From Bacilli bacterium (GTDB taxonomy: Bacteria; Bacillota_I; Bacilli_A; ML615J-28; CAG-313), in assembly GCA_900752975.1 (NCBI GenBank), contig CAADXH010000018.1, forward strand, positions 62,001 through 126,000: a stretch of 64,000 nt of DNA, in the 5' to 3' direction. The notes beneath the pieces are model-generated. The model was not told the DNA's origin and made no database searches. It saw nothing but the letters and a program-made list of their open reading frames with translations. The translations under genes were made by a program, and so were the position numbers. Of the stretch, positions 7,458 through 15,764 are shown piece by piece. Every line of letters starts with the position of its first letter. Position 1 is the stretch's first letter.

Positions 7458-8693
7458 ATGAATACAACAGCAAACAGAAACACAGCAACCACACGGGAAA
7501 TCACTACTATCTTCGACAAAGCTATTAGCTTTGATAAGGTAGAGCCTTGCATTCTCTACTTAGCCGAAAGTGTAAACGGCAAGCAGGGAATTTTCTTGAA
7601 GCTGGAACATTCCAATGGAAACATTTTCGGAGCAATCAGAAAAGTTAATCCCAAAAGAAAAGTGAAGGCTGGAAGCAACAAGATTATCTTTAAGTATTAT
7701 GGGCAAACTTATAGCTTGTTCTTAAATGAAGTAATGCTTATTGATGGCCGCACATCAAGACTGTTTAAAATGTACAATTTTCGTCTTCATTTCGAAGATG
7801 CTGACAGGATTTATGACGGTTTGTGCAAGCATTTCAAAGCGTTAAATGCAGCCAATCAAGTAAAAGAACAGGAAGAGAAACCACAGACGAATCAGACTGT
7901 AGCACCAATTGATAAGGAATTGTTTGACAATTTGATGGGTATGGCTATTAGTCAGACAGGTTTGACAGAAGCTGAAGTTACTGAGTATGTTGACTATGTT
8001 ACTCGGTATATTCAGAATAAGAGAGAAGAGATGAACGATCTTAAAGAACAGATTCAGGAAATTTCCGAAGATATCTCTTCCAAATCTTCAGAGTTTGTTT
8101 TGGAAATTCAGAAGCGGAAAGAAATAGCTGAAAAGAGAAGAGCAGAAGAAGCTCGTAAAGCTGCTGAGGAAAAAGCAAAGAAGAAGCAGGAAGAAATTAA
8201 CTCTGTAAGAGAATTTCTCTCTGGAGCTTCAGATGATATGATTCAGTATCTGAAAGCACAGCTTGGTGTTGAAGAAACTAAAAAATCTGATGAAGAATCT
8301 GATTCACTGAAAGGTGATATCAATATGAAGGTTAGAGTTGTTCCTTCTAATAATGATGACTCTTGGAATTTCTTTGCAAAACACGTTAGAGAAATTTGTG
8401 ATCGTTCATCGTTACCAAATAAAGAAATTCTTGAAAGACTCGTGAAGAAATCTGACGGCATGACCCTTAAAGAAATTGCCGATGCGATGGGGTTTAACTC
8501 CAGCGGAAGAATCGTAAGAATAAATGATCTTCTCAGAAAAATGAAATTTGACAAGATCTTAGGAACCAGAGTTCGTAAATCTGGTTATAAGATAGCCACT
8601 AATAAAGAAAGTCGTGCCAATGGTGGCGTAACAAGAAAAATTAATTGTGAAATTTATAATGAATTGGCATCTGAATCTGAATATATCAAATAA
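7458..8693 (+). CDS. Coiled-coil protein with C-terminal helix-turn-helix, putative regulator
   Basis: A 411-residue protein of unknown family. The N-terminal 130 residues are globular. A long charged coiled coil follows at about residues 195-270, with repeated KRRAEEARKAAEEKAKKKQEE-type heptads. The C terminus (about 315-385) contains LTLKEIADAMGF-like sequence that looks like a helix-turn-helix (GMTLKEIADAMGFNSSGRIV). ATG 7458 is chosen because AGGAGG lies eight bases upstream. Codon use is visibly richer in G+C than the virion genes. It is monocistronic, closed by a strong terminator at 8731. I infer a DNA-binding or host-takeover role. Confidence 0.55.
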   Translation: MNTTANRNTATTREITTIFDKAISFDKVEPCILYLAESVNGKQGIFLKLEHSNGNIFGAIRKVNPKRKVKAGSNKIIFKYYGQTYSLFLNEVMLIDGRTSRLFKMYNFRLHFEDADRIYDGLCKHFKALNAANQVKEQEEKPQTNQTVAPIDKELFDNLMGMAISQTGLTEAEVTEYVDYVTRYIQNKREEMNDLKEQIQEISEDISSKSSEFVLEIQKRKEIAEKRRAEEARKAAEEKAKKKQEEINSVREFLSGASDDMIQYLKAQLGVEETKKSDEESDSLKGDINMKVRVVPSNNDDSWNFFAKHVREICDRSSLPNKEILERLVKKSDGMTLKEIADAMGFNSSGRIVRINDLLRKMKFDKILGTRVRKSGYKIATNKESRANGGVTRKINCEIYNELASESEYIK

Positions 8694-8730
8694 ATTTCTA
8701 ATGTCCTGTGATGCAGTTGTGATGTAACGA

Positions 8731-8767
8731 ATAACAGAGTGGATTTTCCCACTCTGTTATTTTTTTA
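8731..8767 (+). terminator. Terminator after the 7458 gene
   Basis: Stem ATAACAGAGTGG / CCCACTCTGTTAT followed by seven T's; a strong intrinsic terminator. Confidence 0.85.
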
Positions 8768-8783
8768 TATTTAACCTCAGATT

Positions 8784-8795
8784 AACTTTTTTATA
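8784..8795 (+). promoter_or_regulatory. AACT-N6-TA promoter of the MazF-like gene
   Basis: AACT-TTTTTA-TA followed directly by AAGGAGG, so the predicted transcript would begin almost at its ribosome site. Confidence 0.6.
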
Positions 8796-8810
8796 AAGGA
8801 GGTGTATTAT

Positions 8811-9626
8811 ATGGATAACTACTTACTATTTGAGTCAGGTATAGATTATAACAGAGTGTTTGCTCATCGAGGTGATATATTTATCTGCGAAGGATTATTC
8901 AAACCTATGTCTGATATCGAGGAAAATGACCATATAATAGCAAAACCGAATAGACCGGTTTTAATTATTTCTGATGACATACATAATGCTGATATTGTGA
9001 AAGTGTTACCGTTCTCTACAAAAGCTGGTTCACTTGATCAAGAGTCTATTACTTCTGGGAGAGTAATTAAAGTCCCTGGCATTAAAAGTGACACAAACTC
9101 TAATTACATCGATGTATCTCAGATATTTACGATTAATGTATATCAATTGAAATATAAGTTAGGACATGCTTCTCAAGAAATTGTAGATGCAGCAGTAGCA
9201 TTACATACACTACAAAACGTTGCTAATGCTACATCTATTAATACGATTGTCAAAATTTTTAAAGAGAAATTTCCGAATGCTCCTATTTTTAATCAGTTAA
9301 ATACAATCACTACAAATAGCTATGCAAATGGTCAAACAATATTTGTGAATAATATGTATGATCCTTCAGTCGATTTGTTCTCAGAGGTTAAACAAGTTAC
9401 ATATGAAGAACTAATGGCTGAGAATGCAGCTAAGCCAGTATTAATGAATCCTGAAACAAAAGAACAAGCATACGAAATTTACCAAAAATGGCTATCTATG
9501 GGAACAGATCTATTTAGAGCAAAATATGGTTTAACAAAACAACAATATATTACTTTGCGAGATAGGTGTGTTTGTAAGATGCTTGGAAAAATTGCAAACT
9601 TTAAGAAACATGATTGGAGTGCATAA
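8811..9626 (+). CDS. MazF/PemK-fold protein with C-terminal extension
   Basis: A 271-residue protein whose first 130 residues follow the MazF/PemK toxin pattern. RGDIFICEG near residue 20 corresponds to the RGDI(Y/V)... opening of MazF. NRPVLIIS near 45 corresponds to its R-P-V-L-V-I strand. NYIDVSQIFTINVYQLKYKLG near 103-123 corresponds to the VDVSQIRTIDKxRL...LG region. The remaining 140 residues are an extra domain ending in a helical KYGLTKQQYITLRDRC segment that could be a helix-turn-helix. ATG 8811 is chosen over GTG 8802 because AAGGAGG is correctly spaced. It is monocistronic with no antitoxin gene beside it, so a simple toxin-antitoxin pair is unlikely. RNA cleavage, or use of the fold for binding, are both possible. 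Confidence 0.6.
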   Translation: MDNYLLFESGIDYNRVFAHRGDIFICEGLFKPMSDIEENDHIIAKPNRPVLIISDDIHNADIVKVLPFSTKAGSLDQESITSGRVIKVPGIKSDTNSNYIDVSQIFTINVYQLKYKLGHASQEIVDAAVALHTLQNVANATSINTIVKIFKEKFPNAPIFNQLNTITTNSYANGQTIFVNNMYDPSVDLFSEVKQVTYEELMAENAAKPVLMNPETKEQAYEIYQKWLSMGTDLFRAKYGLTKQQYITLRDRCVCKMLGKIANFKKHDWSA

Positions 9627-9630
9627 TTAA

Positions 9631-9666
9631 GATGGGTTGGATTTAGTTCCAACCCATTTTGTTTTT
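9631..9666 (+). terminator. Terminator after the MazF-like gene
   Basis: Stem ATGGGTTGG / CCAACCCAT followed by TTTGTTTTTT. Confidence 0.85.
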
Positions 9667-9681
9667 TCTGAATATTTGAAT

Positions 9682-9718
9682 TATATAATATAATAGTGAA
9701 TAGTAGTTGAATACTATT
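9682..9718 (+). promoter_or_regulatory. Early-type promoter plus 5' hairpin of the 9764 gene
   Basis: TATATAATATAATAGTGA (9682-9699) is one mismatch from consensus. It is followed immediately by the perfect inverted repeat AATAGTA/TACTATT (9699-9718). No AACW-N6-TA lies in this leader, so this unit seems to depend on the second class only. Confidence 0.6.
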
Positions 9719-9763
9719 TTGTACTGTCGAGGATTACAGAATCATCATTAAGGAGGAGTCATT

Positions 9764-10129
9764 ATGATTATTAATGACAAGAGCACAGTCGTGCTCATCA
9801 ACAACATTGATCTCGATGATGTTAAAATCTCGAGAATCAAACTCGAAAATATGTTTGGAAAGGAGGAATTAAAGGGTAAGTATATTACCATTTGGAACAA
9901 CAACTGCCATACCGGAACTTATCCAACTATGTATAATATCAAGGAAGGATTCAGTGTTGATTTCATTTTTGCCAATGTATTTATGACTAGATACACTGGC
10001 GAAATTATCGTAAATGGTGTCGAACTCTATGTCAACGTTATTTGTGATGAATTCGAAAAGAGACCTGAAACTGATTTCGTAACTTTCGAACAGGCAATCA
10101 AGGGTTGCCTTAAGGAAACTGAATATTAA
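9764..10129 (+). CDS. Unknown small protein, probably early
   Basis: A 121-residue soluble protein of unknown function. The N terminus is strand-rich (STVVLINNIDLDDVKISRIKL) and the C terminus helical (VTFEQAIKGCLKETEY). The ATG follows AAGGAGG by six bases. It stands alone between a promoter-hairpin element and its own terminator. Codons ending in C or G (AAC, GTC, CTC, AAG) are commoner than in the adjacent virion genes, as in the 7458 gene. This may mean a more recent origin or selection for high early expression. Confidence 0.55.
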   Translation: MIINDKSTVVLINNIDLDDVKISRIKLENMFGKEELKGKYITIWNNNCHTGTYPTMYNIKEGFSVDFIFANVFMTRYTGEIIVNGVELYVNVICDEFEKRPETDFVTFEQAIKGCLKETEY

Positions 10130-10158
10130 TAGTTTTCCTTTAAAACCGATAAAAGAAT

Positions 10159-10191
10159 ACTGTCCGTCGTTAGATGGGCAGTTTCTTTTTT
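10159..10191 (+). terminator. Terminator after the 9764 gene
   Basis: Stem ACTGTCC / GGGCAGT followed by TTCTTTTTT. Confidence 0.75.
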
Positions 10192-10204
10192 GTCGTATAG
10201 CTCG

Positions 10205-10216
10205 AACTTTATTATA
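10205..10216 (+). promoter_or_regulatory. AACT-N6-TA promoter of the 10241-17564 virion unit
   Basis: AACT-TTATTA-TA followed by AATGACTATAAAGGAGG. It lies in the open frame upstream of 10241, which argues that this upstream frame is not coding. Confidence 0.65.
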
Positions 10217-10240
10217 AATGACTATAAAGGAGGAATCGTT

Positions 10241-11176
10241 ATGGCTAAAAATTATAACAATACTTTTATCTATACGAAATTTCCGTATGAAGAGAATATT
10301 TTTAGATTCTTAGTAAATGCAAATCGTATTGATAAAGATACTGATAAGTTTGAGGATATTAAGTATGAGTTTAAGAAGAGACAGATTGACAGTTGTCTTC
10401 TTAAGGTTTTGATGTCTAAGAACGTAATTCTGTGTGTATCTGATACTACACCGTTGAATACACAGTTCAGGGTTATTTGTGCAAGAGACCCTAAGTTTAA
10501 ATCTAATACAGATTATAAGATTTTCATTGATTGTACCGGACTTATTATAATGGATAAGGACGGTAGTTATAAATGTAGAAGTATTGATATTCTTGTTTCT
10601 CATATTGTGAATGCTATGACTACAATGATTTACCATAAAGCTGAGAATCAAATCCTTTCTACACAATTGGTCAGTGATACAATGGAAGCTTTCTGTAATC
10701 TATTTACGCATATAATTGACTATCTTGCAAAGATTTCTGTAATTCCTTCTTCTAAATCCAAGTGTCAATTCTTATCTTGTATGTACTTTACAGAGAACAT
10801 CATTCAGAAGGAATTTAATAATAACTATCAGCATATTGCCGGTAGAATTACAAATCTTTCTGAAAGAGAACAGGAAATGATTATGGCTCAGTGTGATGAA
10901 AAGGATTTTGAATCGATTAAATCTTTTGTAGAAAAACTTGCTGACTTAATTAAAGTTCCTGCATTGAAAGTAGATAATGTGATTGATAAATGGATGTACT
11001 TATACGGTTCTAATACTGTATTTGCAATTGAATATTATCCGGCATTGTCTGCTATGTTGACAGATGCATACTGTGGTGCATATATCAACAACCAAAAAAC
11101 AATTGAAAAGGTGGTAGGTAATACTTTAGTAAGTTATACAAAGAATGTTATTGCTAAAGGTGGGACGTTAGTATGA
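10241..11176 (+). CDS. Unknown protein heading the virion operon
   Basis: A 311-residue protein of unknown family starting MAKNYNNTFIY. The ATG at 10241 is preferred because AAAGGAGG lies nine bases upstream and the frame ahead of it is occupied by promoter sequence. It is mostly alpha-helical after residue 110, with several cysteines but no obvious metal motif. Its stop overlaps the start of the 1524-residue virion protein by four bases. Cotranslation with that gene suggests an assembly, chaperone or structural role. Confidence 0.5.
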   Translation: MAKNYNNTFIYTKFPYEENIFRFLVNANRIDKDTDKFEDIKYEFKKRQIDSCLLKVLMSKNVILCVSDTTPLNTQFRVICARDPKFKSNTDYKIFIDCTGLIIMDKDGSYKCRSIDILVSHIVNAMTTMIYHKAENQILSTQLVSDTMEAFCNLFTHIIDYLAKISVIPSSKSKCQFLSCMYFTENIIQKEFNNNYQHIAGRITNLSEREQEMIMAQCDEKDFESIKSFVEKLADLIKVPALKVDNVIDKWMYLYGSNTVFAIEYYPALSAMLTDAYCGAYINNQKTIEKVVGNTLVSYTKNVIAKGGTLV

Positions 11177-14100
11177 GTAAATATATGGAAGATATACGAG
11201 GAAAAGTTGTATCGAATCCAATTAATGAAACAAATACTAAATATGGATATATTGAGAAAGTCGATGGTGTTCGAAATTCTGATTACTATGCTATTGACAC
11301 TCAATATATGTATAATAACAATGAACCTGTAAGTGATTTCGATACTGCTTATTACGATGATTATAGAAATAAAGTAGAAGAGCTTCGTAAGAAAACGGAA
11401 AGTACTTATGAAGCATTAGAATCTTGCTTAGTTCCAGTTGAGATTCCAGGTATGTCATTTCAACCATTTGAATATGACACTGAAGAATCTGATGAAGGAG
11501 AAATCATCCAAAAGAAAGTAAAGTCATTTACTTATTTTTTTCAAGACCATTTGTCACCAATCGGATATAAATCTCCTTTAACTGGTGGTGCAGTTAGAGA
11601 ATTTGTTTTCAGAACAAATAAGGTTAAATTTATTGATGATCGTCATAGAAGATTAATCTATGATAGAACAATTCATCTTATGAGTCTTAAAGAAGATGAA
11701 GATAATGATGTTTCTTTTAAGCAAGTTATTCTGAGAACTTTCTTTGATTATTATAATGGAAAATATTATTCTAAGGTAAGAGATTTAGATTCTAATACAT
11801 ATACTTATGAACAAATTGCTAGAGCGATTGTAGAAGATATTAAATCTTCTGGAGAAAGTTGTACTGTAATCGATAAAGCTGGTAATGAAAAGAAAGTAGA
11901 AACAATTGATGATTTTGATTGCAAACTTCTCAGTGGTCAAGATATCGATACTTTGATTCCTAGTAGTTTGTATAATTTATATAATCTTGGTTGGGTTAAT
12001 GCCGCATTGATTTTTCTAAACGGATTGTCTATTAGTTGGAATAAAGTATTAATCTCTGTAGATAGTATTGATACATTTATCATTGTATCAAATCTATCTA
12101 AAACAGGTGCATCTTTTTTAGATGATGACAAAGAAATATATTTAGACTATATTCATATTCCGTTTAAAGTAGCATATTTGATCGGCTCTCTAGACGCTAA
12201 TACGATTGAGTATGATAAGTATATTACTAATGGAAAGATAAATAAACAGATTATTTTTACAATTGATAAACCAACTCTTACAACGAAATTTACACATCTT
12301 ATGGATTTGTATTCCAATTCTACTGGATATAACTTTGATAAGATTATTTGTCTTGATGATAATATTCGATTTATGGAATTTACTTTATATGATGGTGATG
12401 AATCGAATTTAAAAGATGCTGGTATTAATTATACAAAGTCTTTTAGACAGTTCTGTGATAATGATTATAGATGCAAGCTAAAGCAATTTAATTTTTTAGG
12501 ATTTGAACTGAATCGATATGACCCAAATGACCAGACAGGTAGAGGTACATTAAAGAATGATGACTTTACAATAACTTGGCATCCATTTAATATTATGGAC
12601 ATTCGATTTAAGAGATTATTCAATAATCCTAGAATCTTTAAAGTATTCTATAATACAAAAGTATTGTACGATCAAGACAACATCCTACGTATTAAGAATC
12701 ATGATAAGTTAGCAGATGAATATGAAAAGTATCGAAAGGATGTTACTGCAAATATAGAGACTTACCTAAATGAAATCTATATTTTAGCAAAGAAAGATAT
12801 TGGTACATATATTGCTACAAATGGAACAATGTACGGATATAAGTATAACTATGTAACACCATATGAATGCTTTATACTTTACAATACGTTAAGAGAATTG
12901 AAATCTGATACAAAGATATCATTCGATGAATTTAGAAAGATTAATGTATCTGGTATTAAATCTGATTCTAATAAATATAAGACTCAGATAAATCCCAAAT
13001 TGATTGCAAATAAAGATGGTGATTGTGTATGGGTTATTTCAGTAGATGATGAGCAGAAACAATGTCCAGCTGTAAAGATTGTTGAAATTGCTACTGGTGA
13101 ACAAGTGTTAGCTGATGTCAACTACGATGAAGCTAAGAATAATATTATTATTACAATGAATAAAGATAGCCAGAATATTCAAGAGAGCCTTTATAAAGTA
13201 ACATTGTATTATGCTGATATTATTAAAGGTTGCCCAGCAATTACTGAAGAAGATGGTACTTGTATTTGGAGAGAAGTTGTAAAAGGAAATGTAACAGCAA
13301 CTGCTGTATATGACACAGTAACCAATCAAGTCGTTTTGACAGATATATATTCTGATACGAAAGATGGATTTACATCTATTGTAATTACATTTCATAATAC
13401 AGGTAATATTGATAGCGATAGATATAGATTGGTTATTAATATTAATGAATCTGATCAACACAGTGTGTTGAATTATATGAATGGTGGCTTTATCGCTGTT
13501 CCTGTTAATGAAGATAGTATGTTTATGGAGAAGCTTGATGAAAAAGATTTCTATCAAAAGGATGGAACTGTAAATCCAAAATACAAAGACTATCTATTAA
13601 ATATTCTGAATTCAACCAATGCTACAATTCCTGATATTCTTATTCCAATTGATAATGAAATCAGAGATGACCAGACACAACCAAATGATGCTTTCATTAA
13701 TTATGAAGGTGATACAAAGGGAAAGTTATTACCATATACACCAATTATGAAAGAATTTGGTTTAGAACAAGAATATACTGATTTGACATATGACAGTTTA
13801 AAACTACGATTTGAATTAGCTTATCTTAATAACGTTGAAGAAGGTGCTACGCCAATTGATGAATTTATCTATTACCTTGATAATGATTACTTGATAAATC
13901 TTAACAAATATCCAGTAGTATTGAATTATCGTTATCGAAAGACAGCTAATATTTTAAACGCAATTGCTAAGAATATATTCAAATACGATCCTAACATGGT
14001 TCTGGATTCTATTATAAAGATGAACTATTCTGCTGACTTTATTATTCCAAAAGAAATAGATAAAACAAGAGAAGATATCATCACAACTTCTAATGAAGAA

Positions 14101-15747
14101 CCACCTACATCAGGATATGATTATATCTATGATCCTAGATTCTATTATAATTATGGATATTATGATAAAGATAATAAACCTCATAGACTTCAGTCTGAAT
14201 GGGGATTAAGACGTAATCTTCCAGAAATGTTCTATTGGAGTTTGGATGAAAAAGAATATACATTAGATAGTATGCATTTATTGGATGAAGTATTTAACTT
14301 TACCTATGACTTCAATCAAACATATGAAGAAAATCTTAAGAATGGTTTAAATTATATTGTAGGGTATGATGCCGATAAACTAGAGCAATCTATCAAACGT
14401 AGTATTGTTTCTTTCAGTAAAACTGGTGCTGAACTAAAGAAACTGCAATCACAGCATCCTTATAAAAAATATTGTACTTTAGATGGATATAAGATTATGA
14501 CATTTTTAAAGAACAGTAACCAAAAAGTACTGTTTGATAACGTGAAATTACAAGTTGTTTTAAACAAATCTTATGGTAACTTAGCAACAGTTTCAGAATT
14601 GTATTATATTAGGAATGGAAGAAGAATCCAAATTACACAAGATACATATCTTGAAATGATGTTTAAAGACCAGACTAATCCTACTATAACAAAGAATGCT
14701 GCATCGAATTCTATTACAGATGTAGATAAGAACTTTAGACAATTGTACACTGATATGAAATATAATAGAGATACCGATTTACTTATGTTCTATAACAATG
14801 ATGATATTGTTATTACAACACAAGTTGATGAAGTGATTGATAATTCTAAATTAGAAATGTCTAGATGGAATATTGGTAAACAATATAACTATGTCATGAT
14901 ATTTAAGAATAGAGAGTTATATGATAGATATAGTAGTATTCAGTATACAGATATTGCTTTTTCAGTTGATTTCAATTCTGATTATATATTAAACAGTGAT
15001 GTATTTGAATTTGTATTCTTTCTAAATGCAAATAACTCAATAATGAAGAAGATTTGTGAAACAGATGATGACTTATCTATAAATGTTCCTACTTTATATG
15101 CTTCTAATTCTCCTAATAGGATTCGTACTGATAAGTATGGTAATCCTATGGATAAAGGTCTATATGAATCTATAACAGAAAATAAAGATTTTAGCCCAGC
15201 AATCGCTTGTAATACGAGTTTATTTGATGCTGAGAATGTTCAATTACTCGTTAATATTATGCCAAGTAATAAGGATGATAAATGGACTGTTGATAAAACA
15301 GACAATACAACTTATGAATTGTCATTTAATGTATTATCATATAAACAATCTGTTACTATGGACACAAATAAAAAGTTCTATGTTCGTTTAACAACAGATA
15401 CTAAATTAAATGGTTTATATAGAGTTACAAAACAAGGTGGTGGAGAATATTTCCTAACATTTGATGGTAAAGTCCCAAAGAACGATGGTACTACTGGTGG
15501 TGGTGTACATGTTAAGCCAGGTGGCGGTGGAGGTACTAGTGGAATATCTGGCATCGGACTTATGGCTCTTGCAACACAGAATGTTCGAGAAATTGATTTT
15601 TCTGGAACAATGGAAGAATGGAATAAAATTTCAAAGACTTTACCATGGATTAGAGATGCTACGAACTTAAATAATGGTGGTGGTATCAAATGCAAAGACG
15701 GAAATATAAAAGTTAAAAAAGAAGAAACACAGAATGGCAGTGTTTAA
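11173..15747 (+). CDS. Very large virion protein, probable baseplate or tail protein, with BspA-type C-terminal cap
   Basis: A 1524-residue protein, rich in Tyr, Asn and Asp like giant-phage structural proteins. Most of it is unrecognised. It contains a repeated pair of strand-rich modules near residues 595-760, in each of which a (G/E)DG(D/T)C(V/I)W motif is followed by a ...VYDTVTNQVVLTDI-like stretch, suggesting two Ig-like or carbohydrate-binding-like domains. A glycine-rich linker lies near 1436-1460. The C terminus has the motif FSGTMEEWNKIS...W...IKCKDGNIKV, typical of the end unit of bacterial BspA-type leucine-rich repeat proteins. The next gene holds the repeats themselves. A surface-exposed, host-contacting structural role is inferred. 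Confidence 0.55.
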   Translation: MSKYMEDIRGKVVSNPINETNTKYGYIEKVDGVRNSDYYAIDTQYMYNNNEPVSDFDTAYYDDYRNKVEELRKKTESTYEALESCLVPVEIPGMSFQPFEYDTEESDEGEIIQKKVKSFTYFFQDHLSPIGYKSPLTGGAVREFVFRTNKVKFIDDRHRRLIYDRTIHLMSLKEDEDNDVSFKQVILRTFFDYYNGKYYSKVRDLDSNTYTYEQIARAIVEDIKSSGESCTVIDKAGNEKKVETIDDFDCKLLSGQDIDTLIPSSLYNLYNLGWVNAALIFLNGLSISWNKVLISVDSIDTFIIVSNLSKTGASFLDDDKEIYLDYIHIPFKVAYLIGSLDANTIEYDKYITNGKINKQIIFTIDKPTLTTKFTHLMDLYSNSTGYNFDKIICLDDNIRFMEFTLYDGDESNLKDAGINYTKSFRQFCDNDYRCKLKQFNFLGFELNRYDPNDQTGRGTLKNDDFTITWHPFNIMDIRFKRLFNNPRIFKVFYNTKVLYDQDNILRIKNHDKLADEYEKYRKDVTANIETYLNEIYILAKKDIGTYIATNGTMYGYKYNYVTPYECFILYNTLRELKSDTKISFDEFRKINVSGIKSDSNKYKTQINPKLIANKDGDCVWVISVDDEQKQCPAVKIVEIATGEQVLADVNYDEAKNNIIITMNKDSQNIQESLYKVTLYYADIIKGCPAITEEDGTCIWREVVKGNVTATAVYDTVTNQVVLTDIYSDTKDGFTSIVITFHNTGNIDSDRYRLVININESDQHSVLNYMNGGFIAVPVNEDSMFMEKLDEKDFYQKDGTVNPKYKDYLLNILNSTNATIPDILIPIDNEIRDDQTQPNDAFINYEGDTKGKLLPYTPIMKEFGLEQEYTDLTYDSLKLRFELAYLNNVEEGATPIDEFIYYLDNDYLINLNKYPVVLNYRYRKTANILNAIAKNIFKYDPNMVLDSIIKMNYSADFIIPKEIDKTREDIITTSNEEPPTSGYDYIYDPRFYYNYGYYDKDNKPHRLQSEWGLRRNLPEMFYWSLDEKEYTLDSMHLLDEVFNFTYDFNQTYEENLKNGLNYIVGYDADKLEQSIKRSIVSFSKTGAELKKLQSQHPYKKYCTLDGYKIMTFLKNSNQKVLFDNVKLQVVLNKSYGNLATVSELYYIRNGRRIQITQDTYLEMMFKDQTNPTITKNAASNSITDVDKNFRQLYTDMKYNRDTDLLMFYNNDDIVITTQVDEVIDNSKLEMSRWNIGKQYNYVMIFKNRELYDRYSSIQYTDIAFSVDFNSDYILNSDVFEFVFFLNANNSIMKKICETDDDLSINVPTLYASNSPNRIRTDKYGNPMDKGLYESITENKDFSPAIACNTSLFDAENVQLLVNIMPSNKDDKWTVDKTDNTTYELSFNVLSYKQSVTMDTNKKFYVRLTTDTKLNGLYRVTKQGGGEYFLTFDGKVPKNDGTTGGGVHVKPGGGGGTSGISGIGLMALATQNVREIDFSGTMEEWNKISKTLPWIRDATNLNNGGGIKCKDGNIKVKKEETQNGSV

Positions 15748-15764
15748 GAAAGGAGGGATGTTAA

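Noticed and set aside
10190..10240. Upstream extension of the 10241 gene
   Set aside because: The extension overlaps the AACT-N6-TA promoter and terminator tract, while AAAGGAGG is ideally placed for ATG 10241.
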